Source: Streptomyces lucensis JCM 4490 (GTDB taxonomy: Bacteria; Actinomycetota; Actinomycetes; Streptomycetales; Streptomycetaceae). Taken from it: a DNA stretch of 64,000 nt. This document shows positions 47,455-56,571 of this stretch, piece by piece; position 1 is the first letter of the stretch; every line of letters begins with the position of its first letter. The stretch spans positions 310,001-374,000 of the forward strand of contig NZ_BMUE01000005.1 in the NCBI RefSeq assembly GCF_014650035.1, written 5' to 3'. The notes beneath the pieces were generated by a model, which ran no database searches, had not been told where the DNA came from, and saw nothing but the letters and a program-made list of their open reading frames with translations. A program made the position numbers and the translations under genes.

Positions 47455-49167
47455 ATGACGTCCACGGTGCCCAACGCCGTCGAGCACGCCGACGAGCAGC
47501 AGCCGCCGATCACCATGTTCGGCCCGGACTTCCCCTACGCCTACGACGACTTCCTCGCCCACCCGGCGGGCCTCGGCCAGATACCCGCCACCGAGCACGG
47601 CACCGAGGTCGCGGTCATCGGCGGCGGTCTGTCCGGCATCGTGGCCGCGTACGAGCTGATGAAGATGGGCCTCAAGCCCGTCGTCTACGAGGCCGACCAG
47701 CTCGGCGGCCGGCTGCGCACCGTCGGCTTCGAGGGCTGCGACGAGGAGCTCAACTGCGAGCTGGGCGCCATGCGGTTCCCGCCGTCCTCCACCGCCCTCC
47801 AGCACTACATCGACCTGGTCGGCCTGGAGACCAGGCCGTTCCCGAACCCGCTCGCCGAGGCCACCCCGTCGACCGTGGTCGACCTCAAGGGCGAGTCCCA
47901 CTACGCCGAGACCATCGACGACCTGCCCCAGGTCTACCGGGACGTCGCCGAGGCCTGGAACAAGTGCCTGGAGGAGGGCGCCGACTTCTCCGACATGAAC
48001 CGCGCCATGCGCGAGCGGGACGTCCCGCGCATCCGCGAGATCTGGGCGAAGCTGGTCGAGAAGCTGGACAACCAGACCTTCTACGGCTACCTGTGCGACT
48101 CCGAGGCCTTCAAGTCGTTCCGGCACCGGGAGATCTTCGGCCAGGTCGGCTTCGGCACCGGCGGCTGGGACACCGACTTCCCGAACTCCATCCTGGAGAT
48201 CCTGCGCGTCGTCTACACAGAGGCCGACGACCACCACCGCGGCATCGTCGGCGGTTCCCAGCAGCTGCCGCTGCGCCTGTGGGAGCGCGAGCCGGAGAAG
48301 ATCGTCCACTGGCCGTACGGCACCTCGCTGAGCTCCCTGCACGTGGACGGCGAGCCCCGCCCGGCCGTGACCCGGCTGCACCGCACCGCGGGCAACCAGA
48401 TCACGGTGACGGACGCGAACGGTGACATCCGCACCTACAAGGCGGCGATCTTCACCGCCCAGTCCTGGATGCTGCTGTCCAAGATCGCCTGTGACGACTC
48501 GCTCTTCCCGATCGACCACTGGACCGCCATCGAGCGCACCCACTACATGGAGTCCAGCAAGCTCTTCGTGCCCGTGGACCGGCCGTTCTGGCTGGACAAG
48601 GCCGTCGACGACAGGGGAAATCCGACGGGCCGGGACGTCATGTCGATGACGCTCACCGACCGCATGACCCGCGGCACCTACCTGCTGGACGACGGCCCGG
48701 ACAAGCCCGCCGTGATCTGCCTTTCCTACACCTGGTGCGACGACAGCCTGAAGTGGCTGCCGCTGTCCGCGAACGAGCGGATGGAGGTCATGCTGAAGTC
48801 GCTCGGCGAGATCTACCCCAAGGTCGACATCAGGAAGCACATCATCGGCAACCCGGTGACCGTCTCCTGGGAGAACGAGCCCTACTTCATGGGCGCGTTC
48901 AAGGCCAACCTGCCGGGCCACTACCGCTACCAGCGGCGCCTGTTCACGCACTTCATGCAGGACCGGCTGCCCGAGGACAAGCGGGGCATCTTCCTCGCCG
49001 GCGACGACATCTCCTGGACGGCCGGCTGGGCCGAGGGCGCCGTCCAGACCGCGCTGAACGCGGTCTGGGGCGTCATGCACCACTTCGGCGGCGCGACCGA
49101 CGCGACCAACCCCGGCCCGGGCGACGTCTACGACGAGATCGCCCCGGTGGAGCTTCCCGAGGACTGA
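47455..49167 (+). CDS. flavin monoamine oxidase family protein, tryptophan/phenylalanine 2-monooxygenase-like
   Basis: A 570-residue FAD enzyme. The dinucleotide motif is VAVIGGGLSGIVAAYELMKM with YEADQLGGRLRT after it, and the C-terminal FAD site is GIFLAGDDISWTAGWAEGAV. ELGAMRFPPSSTALQHY and the closing block resemble IaaM/tryptophan 2-monooxygenase and L-amino-acid oxidases rather than vertebrate-type MAO. A monooxygenase of this group turns Trp or Phe into the acetamide with loss of CO2; an oxidase would give the keto acid. AAGGAG lies ten bases before the ATG. It is probably one operon with the preceding hydrolase and converges on the LLM gene. Confidence 0.88.
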   Translation: MTSTVPNAVEHADEQQPPITMFGPDFPYAYDDFLAHPAGLGQIPATEHGTEVAVIGGGLSGIVAAYELMKMGLKPVVYEADQLGGRLRTVGFEGCDEELNCELGAMRFPPSSTALQHYIDLVGLETRPFPNPLAEATPSTVVDLKGESHYAETIDDLPQVYRDVAEAWNKCLEEGADFSDMNRAMRERDVPRIREIWAKLVEKLDNQTFYGYLCDSEAFKSFRHREIFGQVGFGTGGWDTDFPNSILEILRVVYTEADDHHRGIVGGSQQLPLRLWEREPEKIVHWPYGTSLSSLHVDGEPRPAVTRLHRTAGNQITVTDANGDIRTYKAAIFTAQSWMLLSKIACDDSLFPIDHWTAIERTHYMESSKLFVPVDRPFWLDKAVDDRGNPTGRDVMSMTLTDRMTRGTYLLDDGPDKPAVICLSYTWCDDSLKWLPLSANERMEVMLKSLGEIYPKVDIRKHIIGNPVTVSWENEPYFMGAFKANLPGHYRYQRRLFTHFMQDRLPEDKRGIFLAGDDISWTAGWAEGAVQTALNAVWGVMHHFGGATDATNPGPGDVYDEIAPVELPED

Positions 49168-49200
49168 CCGGGACCAAGGACAGGGCGCGGCCGGCCGGCC

Positions 49201-50130
49201 TCAGACTCCGGCCGCCCGCGCCTTCTCGAACACCTCGGCGGCGACGTCCTTCAGTTCCGCCGCGTCCCGGGGGGTGCCCTGCAGGTCGACGAGGATCTCG
49301 TCCAGACCGACCTCGGCGTGCTCGGCGAGGTCCGCCACGATCTGGTCGGCGCTGCCCTGGAAGGGTTTGCGGCCGGCGCCCTCGTACGGCTTGGCCTGCC
49401 AGGCCGCGTTCACCCGCAGCACTGTCCGGATCGGCTCGGTGCGGCCGCGCTCCTCGGCCAGGTCCCGCAGCCGCCGCCACTGCGCGGCGATCCGCTCGGC
49501 CCCCATGCCCACCGGCAGCCATCCGTCGGCGTGGTCCACCAGCCGCCGCCAGGCCCTGCCGTTGCCCGCGGCCAGCAGGATCGGGATCGGCCGCGCCGGC
49601 TTCGGCCCGACCACGGCGGAGGCGATCCTCGTGAGGGGACCGTCGTGGGCGACCGGATCCGCGCCCCACACGGCGCGGCACACCCCGATGATCTCGTCCA
49701 GCACCTTGCCGCGCTCCTCGAAGGGCCGGACGCCCGAGGCCGCGTACTCGTCCAGCGACCAGCCGGTGCCGAAGCCCGCCACCACCCGTCCGCCGCTCGC
49801 CGCGTCCAGCGTGGCCAGGGCCTTGGCGAGCTGGAACGGCATGTGCAGCGGTGCCACCAGGACGCTGGAGCCCAGCTCCGCCCGCTCGGTGGCGGCCGCG
49901 GCCAGGGCGAGGGTGACCAGGGGGTCGGCCACGGCCCGGTACTGGTCGGGCCACGGCAGGCCCTCGATGCCGTAGAGCCCCTGGGTGGCGGGTTCGGGGA
50001 ACAGGGCCCGCTCGAAGACCCACAGGCTCTCGTAGCCGATCTCCTCGGCGGCGCGCGCCACCTCGGGTACGTCCTCGCCGATCGAGTACTGCCGCATCTG
50101 GGGAAGACCGAGTCCGAGCCGGGTCGCCAT
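49201..50130 (-). CDS. LLM-class (F420- or FMN-dependent) oxidoreductase
   Basis: A 309-residue luciferase-like TIM barrel. LGLGLPQMRQYSIGEDVPEV opens the fold, GRVVAGFGTGWSLDEYAASG is the conserved middle, and RPIPILLAAGNGRAWRRLVDH precedes DGWLPVG. Streptomyces makes F420, and most such paralogues use it, but the cofactor cannot be proved here. GAGGAG lies seven bases before the ATG at 50130, and the frame upstream to 50331 is not used. The substrate is unknown. Confidence 0.85.
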   Translation of the reverse strand: MATRLGLGLPQMRQYSIGEDVPEVARAAEEIGYESLWVFERALFPEPATQGLYGIEGLPWPDQYRAVADPLVTLALAAAATERAELGSSVLVAPLHMPFQLAKALATLDAASGGRVVAGFGTGWSLDEYAASGVRPFEERGKVLDEIIGVCRAVWGADPVAHDGPLTRIASAVVGPKPARPIPILLAAGNGRAWRRLVDHADGWLPVGMGAERIAAQWRRLRDLAEERGRTEPIRTVLRVNAAWQAKPYEGAGRKPFQGSADQIVADLAEHAEVGLDEILVDLQGTPRDAAELKDVAAEVFEKARAAGV

Positions 50131-50225
50131 ACGGGTGCTCCTCTGCGATCGGGTACGTGCCGGTGAACGCCATGCGATCACGGGGGAGTTCCGCGGGCGG
50201 CGCGGAAGGGCGGGATCAGGCCACC

Positions 50226-50912
50226 TCAGTCGGTGAGCGGTGTGAGCAGCATCCGCCCGGCGAAGCCCACTCCCGCGTCCAGCCGTTCGGTGAACTCTCC
50301 GGCGAGGTCCCCGCAGCGGCGCAGCGCCCACAGGGCCCGCGCCGCCGCCCAGGCCGCGTCCCGGGCCCGCTCCATGCTCCAGGAGCCCAGCAGATGGGTG
50401 AGCGGGTCGGCGAGCTGCAGCAGGTCCGGGCCCGGCATCAGGTCCTCGCGGACGCGCTCCTCCAGTGAGGTGAGCAGGTCGCCCACCCGGTCGAACTCGT
50501 CCTCCACGTCGGCCGGTTCGCAGCCGAGCGCGCGGCAGGTGTCCACCACCGCGAGCGCCAGGTCGTGCCCGATGTGCGCGTTGACGCCCGCCAGCGCGAA
50601 CTGCAGCGGCCGTACGCCGGGGTGGCGGCGGAGCTGGAACAGCGGACGCCAGCAGGCCGGCGGGCGGCGGCCCGCGGCCGCCGCGTCGACCGCCGCCAGG
50701 TACCGCTCGGCGAACCGCACGTCCAGCGCTGCCGCCGCCCGCGGATCGGTGAACTCCCCGGCGTCCAGGCGCCGGTCGACCTCCTCGGTGACGGCGAGGT
50801 AGACGCGGTTGAACACGGCCACGCCGTCCCGCTCGGGCAGGGCCGCGTCGAGCGCGCGCATCCGGGAGACGACCGCGTCGACGTCAGTGGTGAGGTGTTC
50901 CAGCCGCGTCAT
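50226..50912 (-). CDS. DUF5995 family protein
   Basis: A 228-residue helical protein. The N-terminus runs LTTDVDAVVSRMRALDAALP, followed by GVAVFNRVYLAVTEEV. FALAGVNAHIGHDLALAVVDTC carries a conserved His pattern, and the C-terminus is Ala/Arg-rich. This is the DUF5995 family, with no known function. It lies between the LLM oxidoreductase and the uracil permease on the same strand. Confidence 0.75.
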   Translation of the reverse strand: MTRLEHLTTDVDAVVSRMRALDAALPERDGVAVFNRVYLAVTEEVDRRLDAGEFTDPRAAAALDVRFAERYLAAVDAAAAGRRPPACWRPLFQLRRHPGVRPLQFALAGVNAHIGHDLALAVVDTCRALGCEPADVEDEFDRVGDLLTSLEERVREDLMPGPDLLQLADPLTHLLGSWSMERARDAAWAAARALWALRRCGDLAGEFTERLDAGVGFAGRMLLTPLTD

Positions 50913-51035
50913 GGTGGAAGGGTCCCAGCCCCGGACCGGCCCGCGTGCCGACCGGACCGGTGCTTCGCCGGAACGGGGGAACGCGGCGCGGTCCCGCGGC
51001 TTCCCGGGGCCCGGCCGGGACGTCCTCCCGCACGC

Positions 51036-52427
51036 CTACGGCTGGGTGCGCTCGGCCTCCGCGTCGTAGCTGGAGGTGCCCTCGTCCAGCAGGGGCTCCT
51101 GCTGCTTCAGGTGGGCCGGGGCGAAGGCGCGCAGGGCGTGGTAGCCGGTGATGACGACCAGGGTGCCGAGGGCGATGCCGCTGAGCGAGAAGTGGTCGGT
51201 GAACTTCATGCTGACGTTGCCGACGCCGATGATGATGCCCGCGGCGGCCGGCACCAGGTTCAGCGGGTTGCGCAGGTCCACCCTGGCGTTGCTCCAGATC
51301 TGGGCGCCGAGCAGGCCGATCATGCCGTAGAGGATGACGGTGATGCCGCCGAGGACGCCGCCCGGGATCGCGGCCACGACCGCGCCGAACTTGGGGCAGA
51401 CGCCGAAGAGCAGGGCGAAGCAGGCGGCGGCCCAGTAGGCGGCGGTCGAGTAGACGCGGGTCGCGGCCATCACGCCGATGTTCTCGGAGTAGGTGGTGTT
51501 CGGCGGGCCGCCCACCGCGGTCGAGAGCACGGAGGCGACGCCGTCCGCCGAGATCGCCGTGCCGAGCTGGTCGTCCAGCCGGTGGCCGGTCATCTCGCCG
51601 ACCGCCTTCACGTGCCCGGCGTTCTCCGCGACCAGCGCGATGACGACCGGCAGCGCGACCAGGACCGCCGACCACTGGAAGGTCGGCCCGTGGAAGGACG
51701 GAAGGCCGATCCAGTCGGCCTTGGAGACGCCGGAGAGGTCGAGGCGCCAGTGGTCGGTGAGCCTGCCGCTCGCGTCCACCGAGTGGATCTTGCCGAAGAC
51801 CCGGTCGCAGGCCCAGGAGAGGCCGTACCCGAAGACCAGCCCGAGGAAGATCGCGATGCGCGACCAGAATCCGCGCAGGCCGACCACCGCCAGACCGGTG
51901 AACAGCATCACCAGCAGGGCGGTCCACTGGTCCTGCGGCCAGTAGGTCGAGGCGGTCACCGGGGCGAGGTTGAAGCCGATCAGCATGACGACCGCGCCGG
52001 TGACGATGGGCGGCATGACGGCGTGGATGATGTGTGCGCCGAAGCGCTGCACCAGCAGCCCCACCAGGAACAGCACGGCCCCGACGACGAGGACGGCGCC
52101 GGTCACGGTCGCGCTCGTGCCGCCCTGGGCGCGGATGACGGCGGCCACGCCGACGAACGACAGGGAGCAGCCGAGGTAGCTCGGGACCCGGCCGCGGGTG
52201 GCGAGCAGGAAGATCATGGTCGCCACGCCCGACATCATGATCGCCAGGTTCGGGTCCAGGCCCATCAGCACGGGCGCCACGAAGGAGGCGCCGAACATCG
52301 CGACCACGTGCTGGGCACCCAGGCCCACCGTCCGGGGCCAGGAGAGCCGTTCGTCGGGGCGTACCACCGCTCCGGGCGCGGGCGTGCGCCCGTCACCGTG
52401 CAGTTTCCAGCGCACGCCGAGGTCCAT
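51036..52427 (-). CDS. uraA: NCS2-family uracil permease
   Basis: A 463-residue transporter with about 14 hydrophobic segments. LGAQHVVAMFGASFVAPVLM at the start, the substrate-site segment LVAENAGHVKAVGEM (Glu of TM8) and the TM10 loop GGPPNTTYSENIGVMAATRV match UraA-type uracil permeases better than xanthine/urate carriers. The ATG at 52427 is chosen because it starts MDLGVRWKLHGDG; the frame is open to 52496. It would feed pyrimidine salvage together with pyrR-type UPRTase activity elsewhere in the window. Confidence 0.88.
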   Translation of the reverse strand: MDLGVRWKLHGDGRTPAPGAVVRPDERLSWPRTVGLGAQHVVAMFGASFVAPVLMGLDPNLAIMMSGVATMIFLLATRGRVPSYLGCSLSFVGVAAVIRAQGGTSATVTGAVLVVGAVLFLVGLLVQRFGAHIIHAVMPPIVTGAVVMLIGFNLAPVTASTYWPQDQWTALLVMLFTGLAVVGLRGFWSRIAIFLGLVFGYGLSWACDRVFGKIHSVDASGRLTDHWRLDLSGVSKADWIGLPSFHGPTFQWSAVLVALPVVIALVAENAGHVKAVGEMTGHRLDDQLGTAISADGVASVLSTAVGGPPNTTYSENIGVMAATRVYSTAAYWAAACFALLFGVCPKFGAVVAAIPGGVLGGITVILYGMIGLLGAQIWSNARVDLRNPLNLVPAAAGIIIGVGNVSMKFTDHFSLSGIALGTLVVITGYHALRAFAPAHLKQQEPLLDEGTSSYDAEAERTQP

Positions 52428-52618
52428 GGTGGGGTTTCGCTTTCTCTGTACGTGAGGTCGGTCCGCACCATTGTCCCGTGTATCCCGTCGGGGCACCGCG
52501 CTGACCTGGGGGCTTCCGGGCCGGGGCCCCTGAGCGGTCGCTTAGTATGAAAAGTGTCCCCGGGGGTGCGCCCCGGGGTGCCACCCCCTGGTCCAGCAAC
52601 GCTCAGGAGCCCGTCCCC

Positions 52619-53077
52619 GTGACCGCCGAAGCCCCGACCGCCCCCGCCGTCCCCTACGGCCGGCTCGTCCCCGTCACCGTCCACTTCGACGACCTCGACG
52701 CGCTCGGGCTCCTCCACAACGCCCGCTACCCGCTGATGGTCGAGCGCGCCTGGACCGAACTGTGGGCCGAGCACGGCGTCCGCTTCGACGGCGACTGGGT
52801 GGCCGCCGGCGACGCCTGCAACGCGGTCCGCGAACTGAGCATCGGCTACGAGGCCCCGGTGACCCGCCCCGGCGGCTACGCCGTCCACCTCTGGCTGGAA
52901 CGGCTCGGCACCACGGGCCTCACCTACGGCTTCCGGTTCTGCTCGGCCGACGGGACGCAGACCTACGCCCGGGGCACCCGGGTGCTGGTCCGGCTGGACG
53001 CGACGACGCTGCGGCCCGCCCCGTGGACCGACGCCTTCAGGGCCGTGGGCCGGGAGTTGCTGCGGCCTGCCGGCTGA
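52619..53077 (+). CDS. hotdog-fold acyl-CoA thioesterase
   Basis: A 152-residue 4HBT-type enzyme. VPVTVHFDDLDALGLLHNAR carries the catalytic Asp and the NARY helix; SIGYEAPVTRPGGYAV and TYARGTRVLVRLD are later strands. The GTG at 52619 has AGGAG nine bases upstream, and an ATG at 52547 would add 24 low-complexity residues. TAGTAT at about 52542 is a possible -10. Its last 41 bases overlap the convergent MFS gene. Confidence 0.85.
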   Translation: MTAEAPTAPAVPYGRLVPVTVHFDDLDALGLLHNARYPLMVERAWTELWAEHGVRFDGDWVAAGDACNAVRELSIGYEAPVTRPGGYAVHLWLERLGTTGLTYGFRFCSADGTQTYARGTRVLVRLDATTLRPAPWTDAFRAVGRELLRPAG

Positions 53078-54263
53078 CGTCCCCGCCGACGTCGCCGCGC
53101 GCGACGCGCTCGGCCGTGCGCAGCACGCCCGCGAACGCGGCGAGTCCGCACGCCAGCGCGGTCACCACGCAGAACGAGACCATCAGGCTGGTCAGCTGGG
53201 CCACCCCGCCGATCAGGCTGGGCGCGACCAGGCCCGAGGTGTAGGTGATGGTCGCCACGCCCGCGATGGCCTGGCTGGGGTTGGGCCCGGCGTGCCCGGC
53301 CGCGGCGAAGCACAACGGGACGACCACCGCGATGCCGAACCCCATCAGCGCGAACCCGCCCATCGCCGTCGCCGGATGGCGCGCCGTGACGATCAGCAGG
53401 CCGCCGAGCACGGCCAGGAAGCCGCCGGCGCGCACGGTGCGGACCGCGCCGTAACGGTTCACCACCGCGTCCCCGGCGATCCGGGCCACCGCCATGGTCA
53501 GCATGAACCCGGTCGTCGACGCGGCCGCCAGGCCGGCCGAGCTGTCCAGCCGGTCGCGCAGGAACACCGCGGACCAGTCCAGGCTGGCCCCCTCGGCGAA
53601 CACGGCGCAGAAGCCGACCGCGCCGATCAGCAGGGCCGACCGCGGCGGCAGCGCGAACCGCGGCGGCGGCTCCTCGCCCTCGGCGGGCTGCACGTCGAGG
53701 ACCCAGCCGCCGGCGAGCGCGCCGAGCACGGTGAGGACGGCCGCGGCGACCGCGAAGTGCAGGCGCGCGTCCGCGCCCAGGTGCGCGGCCAGCGTGCCGA
53801 CGGCCGAGCCGGCCAGGGCGCCCGCGCTCCACATGCCGTGCAGGCCCGACATGATCGACTTGCCGAGCAGCCGCTCGACCTCGACACCCAGGGCGTTCAT
53901 CGCGACGTCGGCCATGCCCGCGCTCGCGCCGTAGGCGAACATCGCCAGGCACAGCGTGAACAGGCCGGGCGCGAGGGAGGGCAGGACGAGCGAGACCGTC
54001 CACAGTGCCATCAGCCCGCGCAGGGCCGTGCGGCTGCCGAATCGGTGACTGATCCGGCCCGCCAGCGGCATCGCGCACGAGGCGCCCAACGCCGTGAAGG
54101 CCAGCGCGAACCCCAACTGGCCGGCGCTGAGCGAGGCGTGGTCCTGCACCCACGGCACCCGGGTGGCGAAGGAGCCGGTCACGGCGCCGTGCACGGCGAA
54201 CACGGCCGCCACGGCGTACCGGGCGCGCCTGACCTCGTCGCGCGCGTAGCCCACGTCACTCAT
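53037..54263 (-). CDS. MFS transporter
   Basis: A 408-residue permease with 12 predicted membrane segments. GRISHRFGSRTALRG is the loop 2-3 signature, GMADVAMNALGVEVERLLGK lies in the first half and GDAVVNRYGAVRTVRAGG in the second, resembling the FucP/YcaD-type or efflux MFS groups. The substrate is unknown. It is divergent from a ROK-type regulator, with a palindrome between them, so that regulator probably controls it and the cargo may be a sugar or related compound. Its 3' end overlaps the thioesterase gene. Confidence 0.88.
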   Translation of the reverse strand: MSDVGYARDEVRRARYAVAAVFAVHGAVTGSFATRVPWVQDHASLSAGQLGFALAFTALGASCAMPLAGRISHRFGSRTALRGLMALWTVSLVLPSLAPGLFTLCLAMFAYGASAGMADVAMNALGVEVERLLGKSIMSGLHGMWSAGALAGSAVGTLAAHLGADARLHFAVAAAVLTVLGALAGGWVLDVQPAEGEEPPPRFALPPRSALLIGAVGFCAVFAEGASLDWSAVFLRDRLDSSAGLAAASTTGFMLTMAVARIAGDAVVNRYGAVRTVRAGGFLAVLGGLLIVTARHPATAMGGFALMGFGIAVVVPLCFAAAGHAGPNPSQAIAGVATITYTSGLVAPSLIGGVAQLTSLMVSFCVVTALACGLAAFAGVLRTAERVARGDVGGDVSRQAAATPGPRP

Positions 54264-54321
54264 GTCCCAGCCCCTTCCCGGGAGTTCCCCGGACCCACCG
54301 CCGCTGCACGCGCCGTAAACT

Positions 54322-54340
54322 ATCAGGAACCCTTCCTGAT
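54322..54340. promoter_or_regulatory. palindromic operator between MFS and ROK genes
   Basis: ATCAGGAA (54322-54329) and TTCCTGAT (54333-54340) are exact inverted arms around CCC, with further CTAT...ATAG symmetry just outside. It is A/T-rich in a GC-rich setting, 59 bases before the MFS start and 46 before the ROK start, so one dimer could control both divergent genes. Confidence 0.7.
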
Positions 54341-54385
54341 GGATAGGGGACAGTGCGACGGCCCGCGTCTGGGAGGATTCCCGTC

Positions 54386-55609
54386 ATGCCCGCATCACCG
54401 AGCACCGCCCGGGCCATCAACGACCGCGCCGCCCTGCGGTTGCTGCAGCAGGAAGGCCCGCTGACGGCGGGCCGGCTCAAGCAGCTGACGGGGCTGTCCA
54501 GGCCGACGGTCGCCGACCTCGTCGAACGGCTCACCGCCTCCGGACTGATCACGGTGGTCGGCGAGTCCGGCGAGCAGCGCCGCGGCCCGAACGCCCGGCT
54601 GTACGGCATCGTCGCCGACCGTGCGCACCTCGCCGCCCTCGACGTCCGCACCGAAGGCGTGTTCGTGCTGGTGTCCGACCTGGTCGGGCGGGTGCTCGCC
54701 GAGTCGTCCGTGCCGATCGGCGACGACGCGGGCACCGGACCCGCCGTGGAACAGGCGGTGGCCGCGGTGGAGCGGGCCGCCAAGGAGGCCGGGGCGGACA
54801 GCCTGCACACCGTCGGCATCGGCGCGCCCGGCCTGATCGACCCGGCCACCGGTGACCTGCGCGACTCCGTCGGCCTGCCCGCCTGGCACCGCAGCCTCGC
54901 CGCCGCCCTGCCGGAGCGGCTGCCGGGCGCCCGCGTCACCGTGGAGAACGAGACCAACCTCGCCGCCCTGGCCGAACAGCGCGAGGGCGCCGCCCGGGAC
55001 CGGGGGACCTTCGTCCTGCTGTGGCTGGGGCACGGCGTGGGCGCCGCGGTCGTCCTCGACGGCACGCTGCGCCGCGGCGCCTCCGGCGGCACGGGCGAGA
55101 TCGGCTTCCTGCCGGTCCCGGGAACCGGCTCGCTCCCCTCGGCGACGGACTGCGGCGGCGGCTTCCACTCGCTTACGGGGGCGGCGGCGATCGTCTCCCT
55201 GGCGGCGGAGTGCGGACTGCCGGTCCCGGCCACGGCGGACGGCCCCGGCGCGGCGGAGGCGGTGCGCGGCGCCGTGGCGCGGGCGGCGGACGAACCGGCC
55301 CCGCCCGCCGTGCCGGCGCCGGCCGCGCCCGCCCACCGTTTCCTGCACACCCTGGCCGAACGGATCGCCGTCGGGGCCGCCTCCGTCGTGGCCGTCCTGG
55401 ACCCCGGGTGCGTCGTGCTCGGCGGCGAGGTCGGCCGGGCCGGGGGAGCGCCGCTCGCCGGGCTCGTCCAGGAGCGGCTGCGCCGCATGTCCCCGCTGCC
55501 CACCGAGGTGCGGCCGAGCATCCTCGGCGGGGCCGCCGTGCTGCGCGGGGCGTTGCTGACCGCCCGGGACCGGGCCCAGGACGAGCTGTTCGGCCCGGCC
55601 GAGCGGTAG
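54386..55609 (+). CDS. ROK-family transcriptional regulator, divergent
   Basis: A 407-residue protein. A winged HTH (GRLKQLTGLSRPTVADLVER then LTASGLITVVGE) is fused to a ROK sugar-kinase-like domain (LHTVGIGAPGLIDPATGDLR, ENETNLAALAEQREG, GHGVGAAVVLDGTLRRGASG). The usual zinc Cys cluster (CxCGxxGC) and the metal His of the GE(I/A)GH motif are absent: the motif reads GEIGFLPV and only DCGGGF follows. Sensing may therefore not follow the standard ROK mode. GGGAGG lies nine bases before the ATG at 54386. Confidence 0.85.
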   Translation: MPASPSTARAINDRAALRLLQQEGPLTAGRLKQLTGLSRPTVADLVERLTASGLITVVGESGEQRRGPNARLYGIVADRAHLAALDVRTEGVFVLVSDLVGRVLAESSVPIGDDAGTGPAVEQAVAAVERAAKEAGADSLHTVGIGAPGLIDPATGDLRDSVGLPAWHRSLAAALPERLPGARVTVENETNLAALAEQREGAARDRGTFVLLWLGHGVGAAVVLDGTLRRGASGGTGEIGFLPVPGTGSLPSATDCGGGFHSLTGAAAIVSLAAECGLPVPATADGPGAAEAVRGAVARAADEPAPPAVPAPAAPAHRFLHTLAERIAVGAASVVAVLDPGCVVLGGEVGRAGGAPLAGLVQERLRRMSPLPTEVRPSILGGAAVLRGALLTARDRAQDELFGPAER

Positions 55610-55617
55610 GAGGGCTG

Positions 55618-56364
55618 TCAGCCTCGCCCGAAGCGGCCGGACAGGTACTCCTCGAACGTCACCTTGCCCACCGCCCGGTCCGGAGCCAGGTGCCCGCCGG
55701 CGCGGAAGGCGCCGTAGGTCCGGCCGAAGAGGGGCACCCGCACCACCGGGCGGCGTCGTGCGGTCGTCCGCAGATAGGCACGGGCCAGCGAGTCGAGCGT
55801 GCGGACCTCGGGACCGCCCATGTCCGGCACCCGCCCGGCCGGCGCCCCGAGGGCCAGCTCGACCAGGCTGCCGGCCACCTCGGACACCTCGACGGGCTGG
55901 TCCGAGACGCCCGCCGGAAGCAGCATGAGCGGGGGCTTGGCGAGGCCTCCCAGGAACGTGACGACCAGGTCGTGGAACTGGGTCGCGCGCAGCACGGTCC
56001 AGCCCAGCCCCGACTCCTCGACCTGGCGCTCCACCGCGAGCTTGCTCCGGTAGTAACCGAACGGCACCCGGTCGACGCCGACGATGGAGATGTACACGAG
56101 GTGGGCGACATCGGCCCGGCGGGCCGCCGCGACCAGGTTCCGTGCCGCCTCCTCGTCCCCGCCGCGGGGGCTGCTCGCGCAGTGCACGACCGTCTCCACG
56201 CCGCGCAGGGCCGTGTCGAGCCCGGGTCCGCCCCGGCGCAGGTCGACGGCGTACGGCTGGGCGCTCCGGCTGAGCACCCGTGCCTCGTGCCCGTCGTCCC
56301 GCAGCCGCTCGGTGACGAGCCGGCCGAGGGTTCCGGTTCCGCCGGTCACCAGGATGGTGGTCAT
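55618..56364 (-). CDS. NmrA/SDR-type NAD(P)-binding protein
   Basis: A 248-residue atypical short-chain dehydrogenase. MTTILVTGGTGTLGRLVTER has the GxxGxxG motif, and YISIVGVDRVPFGYYRSKL has the Tyr-x3-Lys-like pair. It is most like NmrA/YtfG sensors or quinone-oxidoreductase-like enzymes. GGAGAA precedes the ATG at 56364. It ends eight bases from the ROK gene stop, tail to tail. A pair of palindromes lies 208-236 bases upstream. Confidence 0.82.
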   Translation of the reverse strand: MTTILVTGGTGTLGRLVTERLRDDGHEARVLSRSAQPYAVDLRRGGPGLDTALRGVETVVHCASSPRGGDEEAARNLVAAARRADVAHLVYISIVGVDRVPFGYYRSKLAVERQVEESGLGWTVLRATQFHDLVVTFLGGLAKPPLMLLPAGVSDQPVEVSEVAGSLVELALGAPAGRVPDMGGPEVRTLDSLARAYLRTTARRRPVVRVPLFGRTYGAFRAGGHLAPDRAVGKVTFEEYLSGRFGRG

Positions 56365-56571
56365 GCTGTTCTCCGTCTCTCCGCGCGCGGTGCGCTCCGG
56401 CCGGAGCGCCCGTCGTGAGGTGAGACCGTCCGGCGCCCCGGAAACGTGACATCCCGGTGGAGGACTTCCCCGGACGGCCTGCCGTCGCACGGAGCCCGGT
56501 CCGTCTGGCGACCCGGCGGCGGGCAAGGGCCGTCGTCACCGCCGCCGGGTCCGCCCGCACGATAAGAGGAC

